This document shows positions 10,419 to 23,500 of a stretch of 64,000 bases of DNA, piece by piece; position 1 is the stretch's first letter, and each line of letters opens with the position of its first letter. The stretch lies in assembly GCF_048544455.1 (NCBI RefSeq), contig NC_133534.1:221492292-221556291 (forward strand), in the 5' to 3' direction. Below the pieces are notes generated by a model. It worked only from the letters and a program-made list of their open reading frames with translations. It made no database searches and had not been told where the DNA came from. A program made the position numbers and the translations under genes. The DNA comes from Silene latifolia (taxonomy: Eukaryota; Streptophyta; Magnoliopsida; Caryophyllales; Caryophyllaceae).

Positions 10419-11330
10419 TCAAGGGGGCATGTTCAAGGTGTTGTTGATGTTGCTCAACACCTTGAAGAAGTAATCAAAAGCTTGTTCATTGTTATGGTAG
10501 AGGTCCTCAATAGACCGTGGCCCTTGTTGTTGATCATGATCGATGGCATGCCCAATGTAGGGATTAAAGATCCCTTCAAATTCGTCGTCCCAAAGACCAC
10601 AAACTTCATTGAGTTGATCATTGAAAATCTCTTGCTTAGATGGAGACAACTCTCCCAATTTCTTCTCTTGGCCAATGAGGCCATCTTCTTCTTCCTTGGT
10701 TGATTTTGATGAGCCTTGCAAGCTCTCCTTGTCACAATTCACTTGCTCTTTGAATGGAGCATCTTCAATTTTCTTCCTCCATTGGAGTTCCGATTTCTTC
10801 CTTTCATCTTTTAGGCTATAATGATCAATCATGAAACATGGCTCATGCAAACGAGGAGCTCTCATGGTCTTGTCAAGATTAAAAGTTATGCTTTCATCTC
10901 CCACTTCTAGAGTGAGCTCTCCATGTTTCACATCAATCACCGCACTGCGTGTGTGTAGGAAAGGTCTTCCTAAGATGATTGGAATGTTGGAATCTTCCTC
11001 CATATCAACAATGACAAAGTCCACCGGGATGAAAAACTTCCCAATTCGCACGGGGACATCTTCCCATATCCCTAATGGTGTCTTCGTCGATCTATCGGCC
11101 ATTTGAAGAGTGATATTGGTGAATTTAAGCTCTTCCATTCCCAACCTTTTACTTACCGAGTATGGCATGACACTCACACTAGCCCCTAGATCACATAAGG
11201 CTTTGTTGATCGTCGTGTCGCCAATGGTACACGGTATTGAGAAGCTTCCGGATCCTTTAACTTTGGAGGTGAACTCCCTTGAAGTATTGCACTACTCACC
11301 TTAGTAAAGGCGATAGTCTCAAGTTTCAGG
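10419..11330 (-). pseudogene. Athila A protease region (gag-pro C-terminus)
   Basis: Aspartic-protease-type sequence of the Athila/Tat kind: an SVMPYSVSKRLG segment, then VQMADRS-like and ILGRPFLHT segments typical of retroelement proteases. A charged tail rich in Glu and Lys follows, with no reverse transcriptase after it. Part of a broken gag-pro frame. Confidence 0.75.
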
Positions 11331-11453
11331 ATCGACTTCTTCTTTGTGAGGATATCTTTCATGTACTTTGCATAGGCCTAAGACGTGATTGATTAATTCC
11401 GTGAAAGGAATTGAGACTTCTAAATTCTTCACAATTTCCATGAACTTTCCAAG

Positions 11454-13240
11454 TTAATCATCAAATTTGGGCTTGGCTTGACGACTTGGAAAAGGAAGTC
11501 TAATCACAATGGGCTCCTTCTCTTTGGCTTTGTCTTCATTTTTCTTTGAACTTTCTTCTTTTGATGATTCCCTTTCTTTGGAGTTTTGCACCATTTCTTC
11601 CTTTTCACTAGCTTTCACAACTTCATTCTCAACTTGCTCCTTCGGTGCCTCATATCTTGTACCACTTCTCAAGTGAATGGCACTAACCGTTTCATGTCTA
11701 GGGGGATTACTTTGAGGTGGTAATTGCCCCTTTTGTCTTTGTGAGCTTGAAGATGCTAGTTGAGTCAATTGTGTTTCCAACATCTTGGTGTGAGCTAGAA
11801 TGTTGTTGATGGTGGTATCTTTTGCTTGGCTATCTTTTTGCATTTGGGTGAAAAATTCTTGTTGATTCTTTTGCATTTGGAGTACCGCTTTTTGGACATC
11901 AAAACCTTGGTCATTTTGGTGATTGTATGGATTTTGATTTTGGTAACCTTGGTTTTGATTGTAAAAGGGTCTTTGATTTTAATTTCTCATGGGTGGTGGA
12001 GTGTATGTTGTTTGAGGGTTTTGAACATTTTGGCTTTTGTATGAGAGATTTGGATGGAACTTGGTGTTTTCATTGTAAAAATTTGAATAAGGGGTACCAC
12101 TTTTGTAAGCTTGGAAAGCATTAACTTGTTCGGTTGTTCCCCTACAGTCACTTGAGTCATGACCCAAAGTTTCACAATTCTCACATATCCCACTTGGGAT
12201 TGATGAGGATGCCGTCATGGCATTGACATGATGCTTTGATGTTTTTGAGTTTTCCTCAAGTCTAGCCATAGCTTGTTCAAACTTCAAGTTGATTGTGTCA
12301 ATGTGAGCACTAAGTTGAGCACCCAATTGAGTAACGGAGTCCACTTCATACTTTCCTCCTCTAGTAGCCTTGCGAGGTCTACTATATTGTGAATTATGGA
12401 CCGCCATTTCCTCAATCTTGTTCCATGTTTGATTGTCATCAACTTCGGTGAACATTCCATTTGATCCCATATTGAGAATGTTCCTTGAATCTTCATATAA
12501 ACCATTCCAAAATTGTTGCACTAAAAACCATTCGCTAAGTCCATGGTGAGGACATGAGCGACAAATACCTTTGAACCGCTCCCAAGCTTCATACAAAGAT
12601 TCTTCATCCCTTTGCTTAAAACCCGTAATTTGAGCTCTTAGCATGTTAGTCTTTTCCGGTGGGTAGAATTTTTGTAGAAAGCTAGAGCTAGCTTCTTCCA
12701 AGAATCTATTCCAAGGGTGGCCTTATCAAGGCCCTTCAACCATTGCTTTGCGGTGCCGATTAACGAAAAAGGAAATAAGACCCATCTTATTTGGTCTTGA
12801 GTCACGCCCGTTTGAGAGATAGCATCACAATAATCGCAAAAGGTTTCCATATGAGAATGAGGGTCCTCACTAGGCATTCCCCTGAATTGGCTCCTCTCAA
12901 CTAGTTGGATGAAGGCGGACTTGGCAATAAAATTACCGGTGAGATGTTGCGGTGTAGGAGTACCATTTGGTAGATCCTCCTCGGTGGGTATAGAGTGTGA
13001 CGAGAATTTAGGCATTGTAGGTGGATTTTGTGGGATATTGTGTAATGGGTTTTCTTCTCCTTCTATTGCGAAAGGATTGACAAACTCACTAGTGGGTTGA
13101 ACAACTTCACCAACACCTCCCAAATTCCTCCTAACAAGTCTCCTATTATTCGTCAAGGTTCTTTCGATTTCACGGTCAAAAGGTAACAAATCTCTTTGTA
13201 ACCTTCTAGACATGCAAAATATCAAACAACTCGAAAACAA
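11454..13240 (-). pseudogene. Athila A gag region
   Basis: Retrotransposon gag-type sequence reads leftward from just after the primer site. It has a capsid-like part with WLKGLDKATLGIDSWKKL, a second capsid part with LYEAWERFKG, and a nucleocapsid zinc knuckle CENCETLGHDSSDC. A Lys/Glu-rich linker follows before the protease. Family-typical Athila gag, broken in a few places. Confidence 0.8.
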
Positions 13241-13330
13241 TTAGAACAAACCTTGAGGAGTTTTACTTCCCCAAGGTGAAAAAGACACAACTAATAACAA
13301 TAAAAGAAATCTTAAATCAATTAAACACCG

Positions 13331-13348
13331 TCCCCGTCAACGGCGCCA
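13331..13348 (-). other. Primer-binding site, Athila A
   Basis: Minus strand TGGCGCCGTTGACGGGGA starts a few bases inside the 5' LTR. It is the classic TGGCGCCGTTGCCGGGGA-type Athila primer site with one difference. Confidence 0.85.
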
Positions 13349-13352
13349 TTTT

Positions 13353-15110
13353 TGATCGAGGCCATTTCGTGTTCACAATTAAGCATATGTGGTCGTTGGT
13401 CAATGGTCGATACAAAACACAATTTATACTCCACAAACAACTCTACAATTAGTAAAGAGGCAAGTAAAGGTCGGATCCCAAGGGACGGGTATTGAAATGA
13501 GAATTCTATTGTAACTAGTAGTGTCTAAGGGGTGTCACAAATTGGGTTGATGTAGAAGGTTACTAAACTAAAATAACAATGAAAATAAACAAGCAAGATG
13601 AATAAAATAAGGGGTGTAAACAATTGATTAAAGGCACTAGGGTGTCATGGGTTCATAGGGGAATCATGGGATATGATCATACAAACATGTTCTCAAATTA
13701 TAAGCAAGCAATTATTGTTGTGATGGATTGAGTTGGGTTATATCTTACAATCCTAGGAAAGTTTGGGTCCCGGAGCCGAATCGATTAGATTGTACAACAC
13801 CTACAAGTCGACTTAATCTTTCCTACTCAACACATGCATGGTCTAACAAGACTCGAGTTGGGTTATGTCTTACAAGTCAAGTTGAAAGGATAGAAGATGA
13901 TAGTAAATGCAAGGATTCATAGGCTTAGCATTTCATCAAATATAACATGTGCATGTATTAAGATCAAAACAAGCAAGCAAATAAGATATGAAAGCATATT
14001 AATTTAAGCATGAATCATTCCCATGTTGGTTTCCCCTAATCACCCATTAAACCCTAGCTAAGAGACTACTCACTCATTATCATATTGATCATGCTAGAAA
14101 GGTTGTCAATCATACTAACATAATGAAACATGATGAATAAATGAAAGTAATTAACAATAATTAAAAAGGGATTAAAAGATTATACCTACTAATGATTCCA
14201 ATAATAAAGCAAGAATAATAGAAGTACTTGAATCCTAGATTGAGAGGTTGTCAATCTCCCAATAATAACCCAAATAATCTTCAATTACCCAAAATAAAGG
14301 AAGAACAAGAGAGAGATTAAAGAACTAAAACTTGGATTAAAACTTGATTAATACTTGATTACAATATTGAAGAGAGATTTGATTGATATTAACTACACTA
14401 ATTATTGATAAGAAGAACATGCTCCTCTAATTAGCCTAATGGGTATTTATAGTGAAAATTAGGGAGGATGCATTAGGGTTAACTAAGGGCTAAACTAGTA
14501 ATTACACTTTTTAAGTTGAGCAAGGAGAATCCGGTATTTTCTGAGAGAAGGGCTTCTCTTTTCGTAGCTTGAAGAATGAAAAACGTGCTGTACTGAAATC
14601 CGTGCGGATTGGAGTCGGGACGGCCGGATCTGGGCTGATGAATCCGAGCGGATTCTAGAGAGGGACGCTCGGATTGTGCTGGGGGAATCCGAGCGGATTC
14701 CAAGGTGGGACGCTCGGATTGGGCTGGACGGACGGGCGGATTTGGTACAATCCGTTCGGATTGTTGGTCAGCTTCAATTCTTCTTCTTTTCTTCCCTTTT
14801 CTTCATAAATTCCTTGGGGATTTCCTCGGGGACTCAAGGATCCTTTTCTCAACATTGCTCTTCTACTATGATATGTACAAAGGCCTTCTAGTCTTGTCTC
14901 TCCTTGATGCTTGGTCATTGAATACAATCAATTTAGCCTCGTTTTGCCATGAAAATGCAAGATTCTTACTCCTTTCCTACCAAGGGATCAAAATCTCAAA
15001 GAATATGCAAAACAAAGAACTAAAGATAAGAAATGACCCAAATAGGCACTAAAAAGCATGGAAACAATGGTAATTCGGGGGCTAAATATGCGCCAATTAT
15101 GGTCACATCA
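13353..15110 (-). repeat. Athila A 5' LTR
   Basis: 1758 bp with TGATCG...ACATCA ends and a TATA box at 14444-14451 (minus). Its dyad cluster (14596-14765) differs from the 3' LTR copy mainly in spacer bases. Confidence 0.9.
14596..14765. repeat. AATCCGNNCGGATT dyad cluster, Athila A 5' LTR
   Basis: The same order of dyads as in the 3' LTR, with small length and base differences in the spacers. Most differences between the two LTRs that I can find fall in this 170-bp stretch. Confidence 0.8.
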
Positions 15111-15115
15111 AAAAG
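15111..15115. other. Target-site duplication AAAAG (right)
   Basis: AAAAG directly follows the ACATCA end of the Athila A 5' LTR. Removing one AAAAG and the element rejoins the Athila C LTR. Confidence 0.85.
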
Positions 15116-16252
15116 ACTAGCATTTCCCTGCTCTAAACTCAAAAGTGTAATTACTAATTTAGCCTCAGTTAACCTAATGAACCCCTACTATAAATACCCC
15201 ATTTGTAATAATCAAGTGGAGGAGGTTCCCATATTAGAAATCCCTCTTAGATTAGATTAGGAGTAGATTAGAATAGATTACTCTTTAATCTTTCCACAAA
15301 TTACACATTAATCTTTCCATAATTATTGTTCAAGTTTATTATTCAAGTTTATTATTGGGTAATTGAAGACTATTGGGTTATTATTGGGAGATTGACAACC
15401 TTCCATCAATCATCAAGTTCTTCTATTATTCTTTGCATTATTATTTTGGAATCTCCATAGGTATAATTCTCTTAATCCTTGTTTTAATTATTGTTAATCT
15501 TTCTTACTTGTTCATCATGTTTTACCTTGTTAATATGATTGACAACCTTGTTAGCATGTTAAACTTGATAATGAGTGAGTAGTCTCTTAGCTAGGATTAG
15601 TGGGTAATTAGGGAAAAGCAACATGGGATTGATTCATGCTTAATCTAATATGTTTTCACAATTAAATTGCTTGCTTGTTGTGATGTCAACTTTATGCACA
15701 TGTTATGTTTGATGAAATGCTAAGCCTATGAATCCTTGCATTTACAACCATCTCTTATCTATTCAACTTGACTTGTAAGATATAAACCAACTCGAGTCTT
15801 GTTAGACCATGCATAGAAGTTTATTAGGAGGAAAGTAAGTCGATTTGTAGGTGTTGTACAATCTAATCGATTCGGCTCCGGGGCCCAACTCTTCCTAAGA
15901 ACCGTAAGACATAAATCAACTCGGTTTCTCCACAACATTAATTGCTTGCAACTTTGTGAACATGTTTGTATGATCAACACCATGAATCCCCTATGACCCC
16001 ATGATATCCTAGCACTTTTAATCATTTGCTTACATTTCTTAGTTCATTGTTTGCTCTACTTTGTTACTTTCATTAGTTTAGAATACAACTACAAACCCCA
16101 TCAATTGTGACACTAGCATAAATTGAGATAGGTAGACTTAGAACCCAAAGCACACCGTCCCATGGATCGACCTCGACTTACCACTAACTAGTAGTTTGTT
16201 GAGTATTATAAATGTGTTTTGATTTGATGTGACCCGACGATATCACCCATCA
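15116..16252 (+). repeat. Athila C LTR, right part
   Basis: Continues the LTR after the Athila A insertion, with a TATA box at 15189-15196 and a CCCATCA end. The inner sequence resembles the inverted Athila A LTR (for example the shared stretch around TTAGACCATGCAT), which supports the family assignment. Confidence 0.7.
15189..15196 (+). promoter_or_regulatory. TATA box, Athila C LTR
   Basis: TATAAATA lies in the context ACTATAAATACCCC. The same context appears inverted in both Athila A LTRs, so it is a conserved promoter element of the lineage. Confidence 0.55.
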
Positions 16253-16941
16253 ATGACAGAGGTACCCGAGACAGGCCCCGGAATACCAGAACTGAGAGGG
16301 TACAACGAAAGGAAAGACTGGGGAGGGGGTAGCTTCGACACCTGACTCCTTAGACTCGATCATAGGACTCTCATAGGACTCGACTCGGAATCAAAGCATC
16401 CGGCACAAACATTTCTCCTTCTCCAGTTGTCAAATTGAAGAGTAACCCCCTATTGTCGGCCCATTTGACGATTTTCCCTCCATTTCGAGGTAGTCCTCTG
16501 AGGATCTACATCGGTGATGAGGGTAGATGGATCGAATCGTTCACTTCTCAGAATCATGCTTACCAAATCTTCGTTTGGTATCAAATTTTTCTTCTCTTCC
16601 CCGAAAAGTAGACCCATAGCTTTCTTGTCTTCGACTGGGGCCGGTTTATCACTTTTCGACGCTACTGCGAGCACATCATCGGGGATATAGTAACAATCTT
16701 GGAACATTTCGATTTAGGGGACCATTTTATTCTTCTTCCAATCGTATATGGGCTCGGGAAAGTCCAAACATAGCTCTACCTCCCCAGCCGTCACAAAGTA
16801 TCCATTAAGTGTTAACATATATGGTTCCATTTCGATTTCCCGGCCTTCGACATGTTTCTTATTCTTTTTCAAGCGATCTTCTTCAGTGGGCTCATATCCA
16901 AGCCTGAATGTTGCCCCTTGCGGTATCGGTGGCCTCACCAT
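16253..16941 (-). pseudogene. Tat-2 region downstream of protease
   Basis: Reading frames here (for example one with MGLLFGEEKKNLIPNEDL) follow the protease and resemble the linker that precedes reverse transcriptase in long Tat elements. Broken; no catalytic domain is recognised. Confidence 0.45.
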
Positions 16942-17674
16942 GAACGTGTTTTCCTTCCGAGGGTACGTTAGAGAAACTGAAGTATTTCTCGGTTTTGAGG
17001 ATCACCTCACAGATTCGACTTCCCGTGTATAGGTTCATACTTTCTAACCTAAAATTTGACTTGATCATGCTTACAACCTCGAAACCACAAGTATCATTAG
17101 TAGTATCGAGTTTCACTTCAGAGGTCACATCTCCTCCGACTACTACGATTGGCGTGGCATTGATAGTGACGATCCCTCCCTTGAGAGGAATTTTAATCTT
17201 TCGGTGTAGGGTGGAGGACACGGCCCCTATAGCATGGATCCAAGGTCTCCCAAGTAACATATTGAAAGATGAAGCTACAACGATGACTTGGAAACTCACT
17301 TTTCTTTCGATTAGCCCAGTTTGAATTAACAGATTAATGAGCCCAGATACCCGATGAACCGTTCCATCAAAAGCTCGAACCGTCTGAGTAGTTGTAGAAA
17401 AGTCCTTCTTGTCAAGGCCCAGAACAAACGCGGTTCTTAGAGGTAGTATATTAACGGCCGACCCATAATCAACAAGGGTCATGGGAATGTGTTTTTGAAG
17501 ACATGTCACGACGATGTACATAGCCAAGCAATGTTTCGGCCCGATTAGAGGTAGATCTTCATCAGAAAAGGTCACGGCGTTACTGAGATGCGGCTGACTT
17601 TGAGCGATTGAGCTAACCATATCATTTAGAGTCATGTTTGGGGATACCGACATATTCATCAAGGCCTGCAACAA
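16892..17674 (-). pseudogene. Tat-2 protease region
   Basis: Aspartic-protease-like sequence with a VDYGSAVNILPL segment at the active-site position and LLGRPWIHAIGAV further on, the pattern of Tat/Ogre proteases. It sits after gag in the expected order. Confidence 0.7.
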
Positions 17675-18249
17675 AGCCTATCTATGCTCGAAAGAACTCG
17701 AGATCAACTCCCATATAGAGACATCTGCCTTAGTCTTTTGTAGTTGCTTAATGAGGGAGGCCTCTGAGGTTGACCCATCACTAAGAACATCGACTAAGGT
17801 GGGCTCCTTATCCTTTGAAATGGTGGCGTGACTGGCCTTCTCTACCCAAAATGGCCGGCCTGAATGAGTCAAATGATTGGACTCGAGAGCTTCTCTTCTC
17901 ATTTTCAGAATTTCATTCTGAGTGTGTGGGACAGCCGTACCTTTAACTAAGTACACATCATCTTCATTATCATCCCAAATGCCATTAATCTCTGTAGCAC
18001 TCTGGAGGATATGTTGGGTACAGTCAATAGCAAAGTCCCCGACTCGAATCTCATTACTTAAACTCGGAATGTACTTCGAACAATCGATGAATTCCTTCCC
18101 CACAAAGAACCCATTAAGACGACATACTGGCCGAATCAAGTAGGTTAAATCGACATTGTCTTCAACAAAAATCCCATTCGCGTGATCACGAAATGGGTTG
18201 GTTATTTTGTTAGGCTTAAGAGTTTGAATCGAGAGTGTTCAGTTCTTCA
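17675..18249 (-). pseudogene. Tat-2 gag-protease linker
   Basis: Frames here carry no domain I recognise. Position between the gag domain and the protease suggests the long linker of Tat-type polyproteins. Confidence 0.4.
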
Positions 18250-19324
18250 TCATATCTTGAATTTCATGTTTAAGACGGTAACAGTTTTCCGTATCATGAA
18301 CTTTGCCCGGTGGAAGGCATAATAAGCTTCAGAATTGTGGGACCTTTTCCGTTGTTCCAACGGTGATTCTGGAGTAGGACTAATAGGACTCAGTTTCCCT
18401 TGGGCCGTAAGTCTTTCTAGGGCATATGCATAAGTACACCCTATATCAGTGAATGCTCTTAGGCCAGAGCGTTGCGGTTTCCTAGGAGTTCCTCCCGAGA
18501 AACTAATTGCTTGAATATGATTGGCGGTAGCCAGGGTCCTTGCCTTAGATGATGAGGCACCTTGGTATCCCTTAGGCTTTTCTGTCTCGTTTTTCCGGAA
18601 ATCATCCTCATTTCTTATCCCGACTCGACTAAGTTCCTTAAAAGAGCCAATGTTTTGATACTTGATCTCATTTTGATAGGCAGGTCGAAGATTCTTCACG
18701 AACCTATCAACCATTTCGGTTTCATCTGGCTTCTTAGCCAACTTCACACTTTCAGCACGCCACCTTGCAAGGAAATCAGTAAATCTCTCCTTTTTCCTCT
18801 GCACCATAACCTCTAGTGTTCTCATGTTGGTCCGGATTTCAACATTATCGGCATAATGCTTACAGAACTCCACTGTGATATCTTCGAATGTAGGGAAGTT
18901 CTTAAGCTCAAGATTATAGAACCACGCCTTCTGGTGTTCTTCTAAAGATTGGGCAAAGATTTGGGTAAGCATATCAAAGGTACTCCCCTTAGTGCCGGTA
19001 CTTGTAGGACTTAACATGATGAACTGGGTCTTCTGTGCCCTTGAACTTGGGGATGTCTGCGAGCACAAAATTGGTAGGTAGCTTATCTAGGACTGGAGCA
19101 TAGACCTTAGCATTCTCATAGTGGATGCTCTCTCCTCGGGAGAGCTTCATCTGGTCTTCAACCAACTTAAGCCTTTTCTCGAATTCAGTAGGTAGAGGAG
19201 TCACTGGTTCTTCCACGACGAGCTTAGTTTCAATAACGGTCAAACAAGACATCACTTGTTCCAAAGTATCATTCATCTTAGTCACTAGAGCTTCCATTGC
19301 TTTCTTTCTGGTTAGAGGTGGCAT
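18250..19324 (-). pseudogene. Tat-2 gag region
   Basis: Begins with a Met-Pro-Pro-Leu-Thr-Arg-Lys start and an amphipathic helix-rich N-terminus. The capsid-like core follows, with FYNLELKNFPTFEDI and the hallmark FLARWRAESVKL segment of Tat/Ogre gag. Broken. Confidence 0.75.
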
Positions 19325-20510
19325 TTCTACAAGAAAAACCCCGAACTAATCAATACTTGAACCAAAACCACCTGCACAGTTTAGGACTCGACTCACAGAC
19401 TTGACCGTTGACTCAAACATGACTCAAAGACAAGCTTAGACCCGGAAAATGAACTAAGTGGCTCATTTGCAAAGGGTCTCACGTGTGGAGGGGGTCTTAG
19501 ACCTAACAAGGACTATGACTCGACTCAAACTAACTCATGGACTTAGACCTGACACCGACTCAGTGTGACCAACCCGTGATTGAACCAAACATGGTTCATG
19601 GGCTCGTGAAAACGTCTAGTGTAGCCTTGTAGACGTTTTTTGTATTCTGACTTTGACCACTTGGTCGACATGCATGACTCAGACCCAAGAGTGAGCTTAG
19701 GTGACCCAACTGGGTTGGTTCTAGATAAAACACGATTCATTTGAACCTTAGACTAGACTAGGCATGACTAACAAGGACAAACACAAGCCTAACTAGGCTA
19801 GACCTCACCTGACTGACTCAAACTCTATTCTAGGTTTGGGTTAGGTTTGGAACATGGTTCATTTGAATTTCAAAATCGAAGAGGATTGAATTAAAAATGA
19901 GCTTTAAATGGGCAGCATGCCGGCTATAAAAGGCTTATTTTGGTCAAAATTCTAATCCTAATTTGGCAGCATTCTGACTTGAAACACTCTTTTTTTAAAA
20001 GAGGTAAGTTCAAAAGTTCGGATTTGAAAACATGGAGCAAGATTTTCGAAAAAATTGGGTTAAACACGACTCAAATTTCGAAAAACAAAACGGGTTTTCT
20101 TTTTTTTTAAAAAAAAACGTCATTTTCGAAAAAAGAAAAACAAAACACTTGACATGGGAATCACATAGCAAGTAGTCATTCGCATACGAGCATGAATGCA
20201 TGAATCCTAGACTCAACTAAGTCTCGGTCGGTCTTCTAAATTGGGTCTATGCCAATGATCCCACTTCAACTAATAAGCCAAGCCCCCCATAAGCCCGTAG
20301 CTTATGGTAGAACAAGTACTCGAAGATTCAATGGAGATCACCTTGATATTTAAACCAGGCATAGTAGACGTCATCTCTTTACCTTGAAATCGACCCAAGG
20401 GATAGATGGCCCGATCCTTAAAGTCTTAATTGGGTTTATACATGATAAAAAAAGCAAAAAAATACTAATTCAATTGATTGGCCATTATTTATCTTTTCAA
20501 GTTACACTAG
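19325..20510 (-). other. Tat-2 leader between primer site and gag
   Basis: About 1.2 kb of non-coding sequence in which GACTCGACTC/GACTCAAA words recur (19380-19800). Homopolymer runs (T and A) stand at about 20098-20116. A long leader is usual for Tat elements. Confidence 0.55.
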
Positions 20511-20528
20511 TCCCCAGCGGAGTCGCCA
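20511..20528 (-). other. Primer-binding site, Tat-2
   Basis: Minus strand TGGCGACTCCGCTGGGGA, the well-known Tat/Ogre-type primer site, lies 22 bp inside the LTR edge. Confidence 0.85.
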
Positions 20529-20550
20529 AAATGTGGATGTGGGAATCTGA

Positions 20551-23500
20551 TGTATCCACGAGGGGTTTTTCAAACACAAAGAGTCGCAACCAAATTTAAG
20601 GAAATTTGGAAACCGTTTTAGAGAAAATGGATTCGTGTGAAAGTACATGTTGGGAAGCTCATTCAAACACCAACCCCGCCCGTTGTAAACAACGACCTCT
20701 ACTAAGTCAAACAATGGCCAATATTAACTGAACTAGTATTTGTCGCATGCGTCCATTCATTTTAAACTCTAACATATGCAAGCTATTCTAATGGTTTAAA
20801 TGCACATAACTTTGTCAAGTGATTTAAACATGTGAGTCCATTTAGCTATTCTAGCACAAATAAACAAACAAAGATAAGAGAGAGAAATTCATTCTTACTC
20901 TAGCGGCGCTGCAAAAAACATGGGTTAGATCACAATAACAATTGCAATGAAAAGCAATAAGCAAAAAAGACATGAACAAACACCTATTCAAAGTCAAGTC
21001 GGGTTGCAAACAAGTGACATGTGATAACATAATCATATGCAAATGAAAAGGAGCAAACATGCATCTAAATCAAACAATTGTTTCACAAACGATTGGCATA
21101 TGAACAAGGCAAATTAGAGGACTAATTCTTAGTCTAAAACAGCCTAGAAAACTATGCCTAAGGGTACCCTACATGACACAAATCGACGATGCAAACAAAC
21201 ATGACGATAATTGAACAAACATGCGAACGGTTTCAATTAATTCTTAATTAAAACAATTAAATCTAAACATGCTTATCTAATCATGTAAATCATGCCAAAC
21301 ATACATAAAATAGACTAATTCTTAGCATAGAAGAACCGTGACACACGACATACATGCTTGACAAATAAATCGACACAAACAAATCTAATTCATGCAATTT
21401 CATGCAATTCTAATTAATTAAACCTAATTAATTAAACTAACATGTGAAAAAACAACTAAATTAAATCACACAAACATGCATAATCTAATTCAAGCAAGTA
21501 AGTTTCATGTTCATGCATACATCTCATAAATTATGCTAACATGTGAATTAAATCAAATAATTTCATTATTTAATTTAATTAAACATAAATTAGCAAATCA
21601 ATATAAAGATGCAAACTTTAATTATAAAACATACTAATTAAACATAAAAAGCATGTTATAATTTCATATTTAAACATTAACATTAAATTAAGCACAAATT
21701 TAAATATTCGAATACATCTAGCATAATCAATTATAATCACGTGAGAACAATTTATATGACAATACAAATCGTCTAATTCCTAACAGAAATTAATCCACAT
21801 AATTAAAAATCCATCCATCGGTATATTCAATACTACTTAACCCCGTTCTCCTTTATTCAACATCGACAATAAAATAAATATCGCATAAATAATATAATTA
21901 AATACTATAAATATAAAAACGATAATTAAACGAAATAAGTTGCATTACGGGAAGAAAGGAGTGATTTTTGGCACACTCGGCTTACATGTATCTCGGATGC
22001 AAGCTTCTTGGTACGTCTACGATGGTTTTCAAATCAATAATCAAAATCCAAACTTGAAATAAACAAACATGTTTCACGCGTTTTTCCCGACTTGCGCAGC
22101 GATTTTCAAACGATCACCACCGCTTCAATACTCAACGATTTTTCAAAACGAAAGATGTTTTGGAATCCTTGAAGAGCAAAGATTACAACTTTAGCAAAAA
22201 AAAACAGACCTAAATTGCCTTTAAAATGATTAAAAACAACGATGAACAAGGGCTGACAGAAACACGAGCAAGGTAAAGAATCGAGCTAATTAATGCTCAA
22301 AACGTTACCTATACTGTTGTAAGAGGACACGAATCAATCAAAGGCACTACCTAGATTGTGTACGCAAAATTTGGTGAATTGTAAGGGAGATTTGAGGGTG
22401 TTTCGAGGCAATTTTCAAAGGGTGTGCGAGTGTGCTCTGTTTTCTGGGTTCGTGCTCAAGGAAGAAGATGAAGATCTTCCTTGAGTTTTTATCAATGCTT
22501 GAGGCTATGGCTTATGTTCTTTATGATCTCTGATATATCAATTTTGTGTCCCTCCTTCTGAATGAAGCAAACGAAGCTTATATAGCTAGGTTATAGGGTT
22601 TTAAAACCGGTTGGAGAATAGGAAAGTTGCAAAAACTCGGTTTTGGAACGTGATATTATGCAACAATTTCTCTATCTTTGTTCGATCTTTTGGCTGGGAA
22701 TGGTAAGTATAGAGATATAGTGAATCTCTTACTTGATGGGAATGGAAAGGAAAGAGCTTGGAGTTCAAGGAAAAGCTCCAAAGCTCTCGCAAAAATAGGG
22801 TACGGGTTAAGCACGGGATGGGTTTGTTTGAAGCTCGTTTGATCTTGTTTTGGGGTTGGCTTGGATGGATTATGGACCATGGTTAAGTTTAAGCATGTGG
22901 GCTAAGCTAGGATGTGGCTAGGTGGTTGAATTGGAGAGGAATTGGTTCGGGTTTGGGCTCGAAAAACAGAGCACGGGATTGGGTTGAAGGGCTGCTTGGG
23001 CTCGGTTTTTGGGAGGTTTAAAGAGGGATTTTGGGTTGCTTATGGTGGGATTCGAAGGCGGGGCTAAGGGGGAAGAAAATGGGTTGAAAGCTTCCTTGAG
23101 ACTCGTGCCAAAACTCAGCCCAAATCGCGTCAAAAATTGCTTCTTAAAACGCTTCAAAAACGGGTTTAAAAACCGCTTTAAAAAACTCGAACTTTCGAAT
23201 TAAATAAAACGATAAATAAAAATCGTCACAAAAATCACATTTGACCTTTTTAAACCAAAAAATCAAAATAAGCAAACTTGATTTTTAAACCAAAATCAAT
23301 TAAAAGCTTTTAAAAACAATTTATAACGATAAATCGTAAATAAAAACTCCCGACTCGAATTACATTCAAATCGAATGAAATAAATTACATTTATTCCATA
23401 AATTAACCAAAATATTAAATAAATGAAATAAAAACTTTATTTCATAAATTTTCAAAGCACAAATGTAAAGAAATAAATAAACCTTTATTTCAAAAAAAAA

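Larger units (their letters stand above)
4160..15110 (-). mobile_element. Athila A: complete, young, non-autonomous Athila LTR element
   Basis: Two direct LTRs of 1757 and 1758 bp (4160-5916 and 13353-15110) flank 7.4 kb. The 5-bp target duplication AAAAG is present at 4155-4159 and 15111-15115. The primer site TGGCGCCGTTGACGGGGA is at 13331-13348 (minus strand) and a polypurine tract is at about 5917-5935. Inside, in transcription order, are gag, protease, a palindrome-rich spacer, a 534-codon open frame and a long 3' untranslated region. No reverse transcriptase or integrase is visible. By eye the LTRs are almost identical outside one short repeat cluster, so insertion looks very recent. 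The gag-protease part has a few breaks. Confidence 0.9.
3499..16252 (+). mobile_element. Athila C: Athila 3' end and LTR, split by Athila A
   Basis: An Athila-type fragment on +. Bases 3499-3650 match (inverted) the 3' internal tail of Athila A near 5920-6075, including a polypurine tract ending GGTTTGGGGATATT. An LTR starting TGATGTGATC follows at 3651 and is interrupted at 4159 by a complete Athila A copy. It resumes at about 15116 and ends at 16252 in CCCATCA. The LTR without the insert is about 1.65 kb. It is recognisably related to, but diverged from, the Athila A LTR, so it is older. Its 5' side is not present. Confidence 0.75.
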
